41,719 nt of DNA from Glycomyces albidus (GTDB lineage: Bacteria; Actinomycetota; Actinomycetes; Mycobacteriales; Micromonosporaceae): the NCBI RefSeq assembly GCF_009451885.1, contig NZ_WIAO01000041.1, forward strand, positions 1 to 41,719. Direction: 5' to 3'. Position 1 is the stretch's first letter. Each line of letters begins with the position of its first letter. Under the pieces are notes generated by a model, which was not told where the DNA came from, did not search any database, and was given only the letters and a program-made list of their open reading frames with translations. Position numbers and translations under genes: made by a program. Below are positions 17,887 through 26,392 of this stretch, piece by piece.

Positions 17887-17951
17887 GTGAAGGCCTCCGG
17901 TCGTGAAGTGGAGCCGTCCAGTGCACTGCCTCACGACCTGGAGGCCCTCAC
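17887..17951. terminator. Large imperfect inverted repeat, probable terminator
   Basis: A 20-base left arm (17887-17906) and a 21-base right arm (17931-17951) pair with one mismatch and one bulge around a 24-base loop. It starts 48 bases after the lyase stop. There is no T-tract. It may be a terminator or a small mobile-element remnant. Confidence 0.5.
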
Positions 17952-18017
17952 GTCCCACGCGAACGCCGCCTTGACCCCGCGCGCCCGGCTCCGGCCGGGG
18001 CGTTCGCGTACCGGCCC

Positions 18018-18045
18018 GTCAGCTCCGTGTCAGCGGGTTGTCAGC
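18018..18045 (+). promoter_or_regulatory. Second triple GTCAGC direct repeat, 11-bp period
   Basis: GTCAGC at 18018-18023, 18029-18034 and 18040-18045, followed by CGCCCGCCGACA, as at 5811. The surroundings differ, so the match is confined to the putative operator and its downstream edge. Confidence 0.65.
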
Positions 18046-18204
18046 GCGCCCGCCGACAGTTGACCGCATGAAGGAGAACCACGCTTTCGCCGCGCCGCCG
18101 GCCGGCGGTCGGCCTATCGTCGAACGTGCCGGCGCGGTCGGCCGGGCCGTCCAGCCGACCGCTCGGCGCGGGAGCGCCGCCACCATCCGATCAAGGAGCC
18201 GAAG

Positions 18205-18612
18205 ATGACCGTCGACCTCACCGCCCGGGACAAGTCCACCATCCGCACCGCCGCCTTCGGCGCCGTCACCCTCATGTCCTACGCGGGCATCGCCGGGTCG
18301 GCCCACAAGGTCGCCACCGGCGGCAGTCTCGCCCTCGCGGCCGCCACCGGCGCGGTCGGCCACGTCCTGGCCGGGAAGCAGCGCGACTTCAAACTCCAGG
18401 CGAAGTCCTCCGCGGCCCTCGCCGACCAGGTCCTGCCCGCGCTGACCGCATCGGTCAGGCTCCTGCGGGAGCAGGACCCGTCCGAGGCCGACAACTTCCG
18501 CCGCACCGTCGCCGTCGCCGTCGAAGCCGCGAACCGCGCCCACAAGGGCGAACCCAGCCCCACGATGGCCGAGATGGCCCGCAAGATCACCGAGGCCATG
18601 GACGCCGCGTGA
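18205..18612 (+). CDS. Small protein of unknown family (paralogue B)
   Basis: A 135-residue paralogue of the product at 5910. It keeps STIRTAAFG, LMSYAGIAGSAHKV, SLALAAATGAVGHV, AANRAHKGEPSP and MAEMARKITEAMDA. The middle differs (KQRDFKLQAKSS) and it has one extra residue before DP. Conservation of the hydrophobic first half and the C-terminal helix suggests a shared structure, with specificity in the centre. AAGGAG precedes the ATG by eight bases. The leader between the GTCAGC repeats and the ATG is about 160 bases, longer than in paralogue A. Function unknown; a role in a regulated stress or developmental response is only inference from the operator. Confidence 0.75.
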   Translation: MTVDLTARDKSTIRTAAFGAVTLMSYAGIAGSAHKVATGGSLALAAATGAVGHVLAGKQRDFKLQAKSSAALADQVLPALTASVRLLREQDPSEADNFRRTVAVAVEAANRAHKGEPSPTMAEMARKITEAMDAA

Positions 18613-18617
18613 CACCG

Positions 18618-18650
18618 GAGGGCCCCGAACGCGTTTGCGCCGGGGCCCTC
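18618..18650 (+). terminator. Hairpin terminator after paralogue B
   Basis: GAGGGCCCCG (18618-18627) and CGGGGCCCTC (18641-18650) form a perfect 10-bp stem with a 13-base loop, five bases after the stop codon. Confidence 0.7.
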
Positions 18651-18667
18651 GGGCCTACCCTGGCCCG

Positions 18668-19060
18668 ATGAGCGGCACACGACTCGACCTCACCTCGATC
18701 ACCGTCACCGCGCCCGACCCGCGGGCGCTCGCCGGCTTCTACGCCCGCCTCCTCGGCGCGGCGGTCGCCGTCAGCGAACCGCCGCGCGACGGCGAGCCCG
18801 CCGAAGCCGGCTTCGCCCAGGTCCGCGCCGGCGCCCTGACGGTGAACTTCGAGTACGAACGCCACTGGCAGGCCCCGGTCTGGCCCGCCGAACCCGGCCG
18901 GACCCACGCCACCCAGCACCTCGACATCCGCGTCGACGACCTCGACCTCGCCGTGGCCCACGCCGTCGAGCAGGGCGCCCGCCTCGCCGACGTCCAACCG
19001 CAAGACGACGTGCGCGTCCTCTTCGACCCCGCCGGGCACCCGTTCTGCCTGTTCCTGTGA
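18668..19060 (+). CDS. VOC-family (glyoxalase-like) protein
   Basis: A 130-residue protein with the beta-alpha-beta-beta-beta modules of the vicinal-oxygen-chelate fold: LTSITVTAPDPRALAGFYARLLG starts the first half, HLDIRVDDLDLAVAHAVEQGA the second, and it ends DPAGHPFCLFL. It is a small single-domain member, of the type annotated as glyoxalase/bleomycin-resistance-like; the substrate cannot be assigned. The potential metal ligand His in QHLDI and the Glu-poor C-terminus suggest it may be catalytically unusual. TACCCT at 18656-18661 stands six bases before the ATG, so it is probably leaderless. Confidence 0.75.
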   Translation: MSGTRLDLTSITVTAPDPRALAGFYARLLGAAVAVSEPPRDGEPAEAGFAQVRAGALTVNFEYERHWQAPVWPAEPGRTHATQHLDIRVDDLDLAVAHAVEQGARLADVQPQDDVRVLFDPAGHPFCLFL

Positions 19061-19109
19061 CGCAGGGAACCGCCGGGGCCGCGGCCGCCGCGCCGTCGGG
19101 CGCCCCGGG

Positions 19110-19578
19110 TCAGAACGCGGTGCGGCGCATCGCGGGCTCGTCGGTCCGCGCGAACCCGAGCGACCGGTACAGGCCCTCGCCGGCGCCGGTCGCGTGCAGC
19201 TCGACGATGCGGACGTCCCGCTCGTCGAACCACTCCAGGAGCGCGGTCACGCACGCCCGGCTGAAGCCGCGCCCCCGACCCCGGGTCGGTCACGACGTTG
19301 ACGACCGTGCCGAAGCGCCCGGACAGGTTCCGCGGCGAGGGAAGCCGCTCGTCCAGGAGCCCGGTCGCACAGGCCGCGAGCGCCCCGGACCCGTCCGGCG
19401 CCTCCACGGCGGTGACCGCCATGGACGGCTCGGCCGCCGCCAGGCGGCGCGCGAGGATGTCAGCGGTCGCGGCGTGCCAGCCGTTGTCGGCGGTGTCCAT
19501 CCACTCCGACAGGAGGATCGCGCGGAGCCGGATGATCTCGGGGATGTCGCCGGCGCCGGCGAGTCGGGGGTCCGTCAT
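19110..19578 (-). pseudogene. GNAT acetyltransferase with a frameshift
   Basis: The first 99 residues or so read as a GNAT N-terminus (IPEIIRLRAILLSEWMDTAD, then FGTVVNVVTDP, the strand before the acetyl-CoA loop). From about 19290 downward the proper continuation is in another frame: RGRGFSRACVTALLEWF, then GEGLYRSLGFAR and a stop at 19110-19112. RGRGFS is the missing acetyl-CoA-binding Q/RxxGxG/A loop. The interval is 469 bases, one more than a multiple of three, so removing one base in the run of C and G at 19270-19285 would restore a protein of about 155 residues. It may be a real inactivation or a sequencing error. TAGACT six bases before the ATG suggests a leaderless start. Confidence 0.75.
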
Positions 19579-19664
19579 GGCGCGAGTCTAAGCCGCGGCC
19601 GCGTGTCACCCGAAGCGGTTTCCGCGGGTTCCGTTGGCGCCCAGAACGTGCCATCATGGGCTCT

Positions 19665-21359
19665 ATGCCCCGGCGCCCCAAGGACCTCACCCCGACCGAG
19701 CTCCGCTTCGTCCCCCAGAAGCCGGTGCGCTGGCTCTCGCCGAGGACGCTCCTGGACACGAGCATGCGGTTCGGGCTCGCGCGGGTGTTCGGCGGCTATG
19801 TGGACAAGCGCGAGATCATCGGCAACCGGGCCCAGCCGGTCTACGACCACTCCGGCGCCGAGGAGCTGTGGATCGACTACGTCGCCGACATCGGCGACGG
19901 CTTCAACGCGACCTACTCGATCGCGTACCTCATGGCCCAGGACGAGCTGGAGGTCCCCGACGGCGACGGCGGCGCCGTGCGGCTGCCGCGCGGGTCGGTG
20001 CTCGTCATGGGCGGCGACGAGGTGTACCCGGCGGGGGACTGGCTCGAGTACGAGCAGCGCATGAAGGGCCCGTACGAGGCCGCGAACCCCGGGAACCCGG
20101 TGGCGCTGTACGCCATCCCGGGGAACCACGACTGGTTCGACGGCCTGACGGCGTTCGCCCGCCAGTTCACCGAGGGCCGCACGATCGGCGGCTACCGGAC
20201 GTTCCAGAAGCGGTCCTACTTCGCGCTGAACCTGCCGCACCGGTGGTGGCTGTTCGCGCTCGACGCCCAGTTCGACACCCACCTGGACCAGAACCAGATC
20301 GAGTACTTCCAGCGCGCGGCCCAGCAGATGCGCCCGGGCGACCAGGTGATCCTGTGCGTGGCGCAGCCGACGTGGCTGTGGACCGAGGACGACCCGCGCT
20401 CGTTCGACCGGATCGACCACTTCATCCGGGACGTCATCGCCACCCGCGGCGGCCGGGTCCCGCTGATCCTCACCGGCGACCGCCACCACTACGCCCACTA
20501 CTCCGAAGTGGACGGCGTCCGGCACCTGATCGGCGCCGGCGGCGGCGGCGCGTACCTGTCGCCGACGCACACCCTGCCCGAGTCGATCACGGCCCCGAAG
20601 CGGTCGGTCCCCGAACCCGACGCCCCCGAACGCGAGTACCGGCTCACCCAGACCTACCCGTCGAAGGCCAAGTCCCTGAGCTATGCGTTCGGGATCTTCG
20701 CCCGGCTGCCGTGGCTGAACAAGGGCTTCGTGGCGCTCATGGCCGTCATCGGCCTCATCTCCACCGTGTCCATCATGGAGGGCACCGGGACGTTCGTCGC
20801 CGTCACCGCCGTCCTCCTCGGCGCCGGCGTCGCCTTCGCCCACCCCGGCCAGGGCCGGCGGGTGACCAGGCACTACGTGCTCGGCGGCATCCACGGGCTG
20901 GCGCAGGTGGCGCTGGCGTGGGCCGGGTCGCTCCTGATCCGGCAGGCCGACGACGTGTCCTGGCTGACGTACCTGCTGTACCTGCCGATCATCGGCCTGG
21001 CCGGGACCTGGCTGGTGGGGCTCTACCTGGTGGTCGCGAACCGGCTGGGCGTCAACGCGAACGAGCTGTTCGCCGGCATGTCGGTGATCGACCAGAAGTG
21101 CTTCCTGCGCATCCGCGTGGACCGGGACGGCGCCACCGTCTACGCGATCGGCCTCGACCGGGCCGGCCGCAACTGGGCCGCCGATCCGGAAGGGTCCGAG
21201 ACCGACTCGTGGATCAAGCCGGTCGAGCCGTTGAAGCCGCGGCTCATCGAGCCCGGTTTCCCGGCCGCGCACCCGGGGCCCTCGAGCGCGGAGCTGCCGC
21301 GCCAGAACCCGGTGCGGCGCCTCATGACCCAGGCGAGCACCTGGCTCGCCGGCCGCTGA
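19665..21359 (+). CDS. Membrane-bound metallophosphoesterase
   Basis: A 564-residue protein with an N-terminal calcineurin-like phosphoesterase domain and a membrane part. Metal-binding motifs in order are DIGDGFN, GGDEVYP, GNHDWFDG, and the variant GDRHHYAHY where most relatives have GHxH. Four hydrophobic helices follow (about residues 345-460), then a C-terminal beta-rich segment with FLRIRVDRDGATVYAIGLDR. It probably hydrolyses a phosphodiester or monoester at the inner membrane; the substrate is unknown. ATG at 19665 is preferred over 19656 because CATCAT at 19652-19657 has leaderless -10 spacing to it and would overlap the earlier ATG. It converges with the POT gene. Confidence 0.8.
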   Translation: MPRRPKDLTPTELRFVPQKPVRWLSPRTLLDTSMRFGLARVFGGYVDKREIIGNRAQPVYDHSGAEELWIDYVADIGDGFNATYSIAYLMAQDELEVPDGDGGAVRLPRGSVLVMGGDEVYPAGDWLEYEQRMKGPYEAANPGNPVALYAIPGNHDWFDGLTAFARQFTEGRTIGGYRTFQKRSYFALNLPHRWWLFALDAQFDTHLDQNQIEYFQRAAQQMRPGDQVILCVAQPTWLWTEDDPRSFDRIDHFIRDVIATRGGRVPLILTGDRHHYAHYSEVDGVRHLIGAGGGGAYLSPTHTLPESITAPKRSVPEPDAPEREYRLTQTYPSKAKSLSYAFGIFARLPWLNKGFVALMAVIGLISTVSIMEGTGTFVAVTAVLLGAGVAFAHPGQGRRVTRHYVLGGIHGLAQVALAWAGSLLIRQADDVSWLTYLLYLPIIGLAGTWLVGLYLVVANRLGVNANELFAGMSVIDQKCFLRIRVDRDGATVYAIGLDRAGRNWAADPEGSETDSWIKPVEPLKPRLIEPGFPAAHPGPSSAELPRQNPVRRLMTQASTWLAGR

Positions 21360-21374
21360 ACGACCGCGCCGGGG

Positions 21375-21470
21375 CCGTGCTTTCTACCGCGTCCGCGACG
21401 GTGCTTCTTACAGTGTCCGCGACCGTGCTTCTTACCGCGTCCGCGACCGTGCTTCTTACCGCGTCCGCGG
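21375..21470. repeat. Four tandem 24-bp repeats at the end of the POT gene
   Basis: Units at 21375-21398, 21399-21422, 21423-21446 and 21447-21470. The last two differ only at their final base; the first two carry a few changes. The fourth unit supplies the stop codon and last four codons of the minus-strand POT gene, so the others look like duplicated copies of that gene end. Confidence 0.85.
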
Positions 21471-22994
21471 TTCCGGGGGCGTCTCCATGACCGCGTCCGG
21501 GCCGTGCCCGCCGCGGCCCATGAGCCGGTGCAGCGCCGGGCCGAACACCGCGAGCCCCACCGCGGTGAGGATCGCGATCCCGGCGAGGATGTAGAAGAAC
21601 GCCTGCTCGCCGACCCTCGGGACGAGGAACGCGAACGCCTGCCCGCCCAGCGGCGTGCCCACGGCCGGGCCGAGGAACCAGACGCCCATCAACTGGCCCT
21701 TGAGAGTCGCGGGCGCGAGCTGCGTCGTCACCGACAGGCCCACCGGTGAGACGCACAGCTCGCCCCACGTCAGCAGCAGGTACACCACGGCCATCCAGCC
21801 GAGCGCGACGAGCGCTCCCCCGTCGGCGCTGCCCTGGAGCAGGCCCAGGAGCACCCACGACAGGCCCGTGATCCCGACGCCGAGCGCGAACTTGTACGCC
21901 GTCCCGAACCCCTCGCCGGCCTTGAGCCAGATCAGGCCGAAGACCGGCGAGAACACCAGGATGAAGATCGAGTTGAAGTTCTGGACCCCGCCGGCCGGCA
22001 GGTGGAAGCCCCACGAGTCGAGGTCCACCGAGTTCGCCGCGAACGCCGTCAGGATCGAACCCATCTGGAGGTACAGCATCCAGAACACGACCGACGCGAT
22101 GAACAGGCCCACATAGGCGCGCAGGCCCGCCTTCTCCGCGGCCGTGACGTCCTTCGCCTCCCCGAAGATGTACACGAAGTACCAGATCGCGGCCGCGATC
22201 GACAGGATCGTGACCACGGTCGGCACCGTCGCGAGCGTCAGCGTCCCGGTCGCGGCCCAGATCGCGATCGCGACCGCCGCCACCGCCAGCGCGATCGCGC
22301 AGATCCGGGCGACCTTCCGCCGCTCGGCGTCCGCGAGCGGCCGCGAGGGCCCGATCCCGGCGTGCGTCAGGCGCGGCCACCCGCGCACGTACCACAGCAG
22401 TCCCAGCGCCATCCCGACCGCGGCCGCGCCGAACCCGAGGTGCCACCGGTCCTCCCCGGCCAGGTACGGCGTGATCAGGATGCCGAGGAACGCGCCCAGG
22501 TTGATGCCCATGTAGAACACGGAGAACCCGGCGTCGCGGCGCGCGTCCGAGTCGCCGTCGTACAGCCGGCCCACCATCACCGAGATGTTCGGCTTCAGCA
22601 GGCCCGAGCCGACCACGACCAGGAACAGGCCGAAGAACACCAGGCCCGCGCCGCTGACGGGGATCGCCATCGAGATGTGGCCGCACATGATGACCACGCC
22701 GCCGATGAGGACCGCGCGCCGCGCGCCCAGCACCCGGTCGGCGAGCCATCCGCCCGGCAGCGACGTCAGGTACACCGCGCCCGAGTACAGCGACGCGATC
22801 GGGACGGCGACGGTGTCCTCCAGCCCGAGCCCGTTCTGCAGCACGCCCGCCGTCAGGAACGTCAGCAGGATCCCTTGCAGCCCATAGAAGCTGAACCGCT
22901 CCCACATCTCGGTGCCGAACAGGACGGCGAGACCCCGGGGATGCCCGAAGAAGGTCGGCTCGCGGCCGGCCGCGCGGTATTCGCGATGGGACAT
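21456..22994 (-). CDS. POT-family proton-coupled oligopeptide transporter
   Basis: A 512-residue, twelve- to fourteen-helix transporter of the POT/PTR2 branch of the major facilitator superfamily, importing di- and tripeptides with protons. The helix-1 signature ExxER is in TEMWERFSFYG, and the PTR2 signature is FYMGINLGAF. The loop LPGGWLADRVLGARRAV is the MFS motif between helices 2 and 3. Start at 22994 follows a strong GGGAGGGG site; an ATG at 23036 would add 14 polar residues. The C-terminal tail is encoded by the last unit of the 24-bp repeat. Confidence 0.9.
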   Translation of the reverse strand: MSHREYRAAGREPTFFGHPRGLAVLFGTEMWERFSFYGLQGILLTFLTAGVLQNGLGLEDTVAVPIASLYSGAVYLTSLPGGWLADRVLGARRAVLIGGVVIMCGHISMAIPVSGAGLVFFGLFLVVVGSGLLKPNISVMVGRLYDGDSDARRDAGFSVFYMGINLGAFLGILITPYLAGEDRWHLGFGAAAVGMALGLLWYVRGWPRLTHAGIGPSRPLADAERRKVARICAIALAVAAVAIAIWAATGTLTLATVPTVVTILSIAAAIWYFVYIFGEAKDVTAAEKAGLRAYVGLFIASVVFWMLYLQMGSILTAFAANSVDLDSWGFHLPAGGVQNFNSIFILVFSPVFGLIWLKAGEGFGTAYKFALGVGITGLSWVLLGLLQGSADGGALVALGWMAVVYLLLTWGELCVSPVGLSVTTQLAPATLKGQLMGVWFLGPAVGTPLGGQAFAFLVPRVGEQAFFYILAGIAILTAVGLAVFGPALHRLMGRGGHGPDAVMETPPEPRTR

Positions 22995-23172
22995 CTCGGG
23001 CCCCTCCCGTTCCGATCGGCGATGCGCTGCGCACACCTGTACCCGGCGCGGCGCGCGCCGACACCTGCCGACGCTAACCGCTCCGCCGACAGCGGGCGGG
23101 CGAATCGGGCATCCGGCGTCCCCCGAACGAATGCGCTGCGGTCATTTGTCTGATATGCACGGTTGCCTGGTC

Positions 23173-23185
23173 TACGATCCGGCCT
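23173..23185 (+). promoter_or_regulatory. -10 box of a leaderless promoter
   Basis: TACGAT at 23173-23178 stands seven bases before ATG at 23186. Confidence 0.5.
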
Positions 23186-24139
23186 ATGAGCGACGATCCC
23201 TACTGGAACTCCGCGCACACCGAGGAGCCCTCCGGCCGGTTCTCCGGCGGCGACCCCCTCGTCACCGACACCTTCGAGGACTGGTGGCACGCCTCCCTCG
23301 ACGTCGTCCAGCGCTCCTGGCGGACCGTCGGCCTCATCCTCCTCATCGGCGTCGTCCTGCCCCGCTGGATCCTCGGCGCCTACAACAACAACGTCCGCGC
23401 CCCCGAGCGCGACGTCACCGTCACCGACTGGGGCGCCTTCGTCCGCGAATACTCCCCGGGCGCGCTCGCCGGACTCATCGGCCTCATCCTCACCCTCGCC
23501 GTCCTCTACGTCTCCGGCTCGGCCGTCCTCGCCGCCGTCCGCACCGCCGCCGCCGAAGCCGCCGGCGGCTTCCTCAGCCTCGGCGAGGCGTTCTCCTTCG
23601 GGTTCAGGCGCGGCGGAATCTTCTTCCTGTGGCTGCTGCTCGCCTGGATCACCATCGCCGCCGGCCTCGTCCTGTGCGTCCTGCCCGGCCTCTGGGCGGT
23701 CTTCGCGCTCAGCCTCATGGCCCCCGCGGCCGTCTTCGAGGCCCGCCGCAGCCCCTACGCCCGCTCCATCCAGCTCACGCACTCGGCGTTCTGGCCCGCG
23801 CTCGGCCGCATCGTCATCGTCGTCCTCGTCGCCGTCGCCGCCAACCTCGTCATCGCCCTCGTCGGACTCCTCCTCGCCGGCGTCTGGCACGCCGTCTTCG
23901 CCGGCTGGCTCGCCGCCGTGCTCACCATCCTCACCGAGGCGGTCATGTCGCTCCTGCTCCTCGCGCCCATGATCTGGATCCTCTCGGCCGCGCTGTGCAC
24001 CTACGCGTGGCTGCGCGGCCGCGCCGAACCCGTCTCCGCCACGTCCCTCTCCGCCGAAGCGTCCGGCGTCACCGCCCCCGGCGACTACACCGGCCCCGGC
24101 GAACCCGGCCACCCCGGCGCTCCCTGGCCGATGCCGTGA
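23186..24139 (+). CDS. Multi-helix membrane protein (GDPD-membrane-domain-like)
   Basis: A 317-residue protein with about six long hydrophobic helices and a soluble acidic N-terminus. The second half has LPGLWAVFALSLMAPAAVFE followed by RSIQLTHSAFWPALGRI, the pattern found in glycerophosphodiester-phosphodiesterase membrane domains and related DUF7847-type proteins, where a short amphipathic Arg/Ser stretch follows the helix. A role in membrane or lipid handling is inference. The C-terminus is Gly/Pro-rich and disordered. No ribosome binding site is present, in keeping with the leaderless start. Confidence 0.7.
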   Translation: MSDDPYWNSAHTEEPSGRFSGGDPLVTDTFEDWWHASLDVVQRSWRTVGLILLIGVVLPRWILGAYNNNVRAPERDVTVTDWGAFVREYSPGALAGLIGLILTLAVLYVSGSAVLAAVRTAAAEAAGGFLSLGEAFSFGFRRGGIFFLWLLLAWITIAAGLVLCVLPGLWAVFALSLMAPAAVFEARRSPYARSIQLTHSAFWPALGRIVIVVLVAVAANLVIALVGLLLAGVWHAVFAGWLAAVLTILTEAVMSLLLLAPMIWILSAALCTYAWLRGRAEPVSATSLSAEASGVTAPGDYTGPGEPGHPGAPWPMP

Positions 24140-24251
24140 CGCCCGGCCGCCTCCCGGACCGCCCGCACACCCCCTGCGGCCCTCCCGGCCCGCCCCGGCC
24201 GCCGACGCGCACGGCCCCCCGCGCTTTCCACCACTTGTTTCGCGCCCCGGA
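24140..24251. other. C-rich spacer without gene
   Basis: Very C-rich spacer between the membrane-protein stop and the groEL control region. I see no coding sequence and no clear hairpin. Confidence 0.4.
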
Positions 24252-24278
24252 TTGGCACTCTCAAGCCGAGAGTGCTAT
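24252..24278 (+). promoter_or_regulatory. CIRCE operator 1, overlapping the groEL promoter
   Basis: TTGGCACTC (24252-24260), nine bases, GAGTGCTAT (24270-24278): the HrcA-binding CIRCE consensus with one change in each arm. TTGGCA (24252-24257) and CTATAC (24275-24280) also form a -35/-10 pair with a 17-bp spacer, so HrcA would cover the promoter. Confidence 0.9.
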
Positions 24279-24285
24279 ACCTGAC

Positions 24286-24312
24286 TTGGCACTCGCCTCT
24301 GGGGAGTGCTAA
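24286..24312 (+). promoter_or_regulatory. CIRCE operator 2
   Basis: TTGGCACTC (24286-24294), nine bases, GAGTGCTAA (24304-24312). It lies 34 bp after the first, downstream of the promoter. Confidence 0.9.
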
Positions 24313-24425
24313 ACGCTGAACACACGCGATGAGGTGGTCGGGCCGCCGCGCCAACACGCGGGCCCACCGTCGCGGGAACGCCGCCTCACCGTCGACCACG
24401 AACGTTATCCGAAAGGAAGCCATAA

Positions 24426-26057
<1,632 letters not shown>

Positions 26058-26101
26058 GCAGCCCTTCGGGGTTGCCGACTCAGGCCGACTGAGTACTGCA
26101 C

Positions 26102-26141
26102 GGGAGGACCGCTCACTGTAAAGTGAGTGGTTCTCCCTTTC
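26102..26141 (+). terminator. Strong intrinsic terminator of groEL
   Basis: A 16-bp stem (26102-26117 with 26122-26137, two G-U pairs) capped by GTAA and followed by TTTCTCT. It begins 44 bases after the stop codon and is the most classical terminator in the window. Confidence 0.85.
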
Positions 26142-26183
26142 TCTGTACTGGCTGCCAGTGCAGACGGCGCAGCCGCTGCGCAA

Positions 26184-26218
26184 GCGGCATACCGCCCCAA
26201 CCACGGGCGGTATGCCGC
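26184..26218. repeat. Perfect 14-bp inverted repeat
   Basis: GCGGCATACCGCCC (26184-26197) and its exact complement (26205-26218) with a seven-base spacer. It may be a second terminator or an operator. The rest of the 26058-26392 gap holds no gene. Confidence 0.6.
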
Positions 26219-26357
26219 GACGCCGCACCGGCACCGCGCACATGCCGGCACGCGGCGGCTACAGGACCCGCTCACCCCCGTACCCGTCCGCTACAGAACC
26301 CCGCACCGTCGCCGCACCGGTGTCCGAAATGTTTGCGCCCCAGCCGATTCGCGGCTC

Positions 26358-26392
26358 TTCACACCGTGTGCGACCCGGGCTACCCTGTCCTC
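26358..26392 (+). promoter_or_regulatory. Leaderless promoter of the beta-helix gene
   Basis: TTCACA (26358-26363), 17-bp spacer, TACCCT (26381-26386), six bases, then GTG at 26393. Confidence 0.6.

Noticed and set aside
17887..17951. Insertion-sequence end
   Set aside because: Only one inverted repeat, no transposase or target duplication; kept as a terminator.
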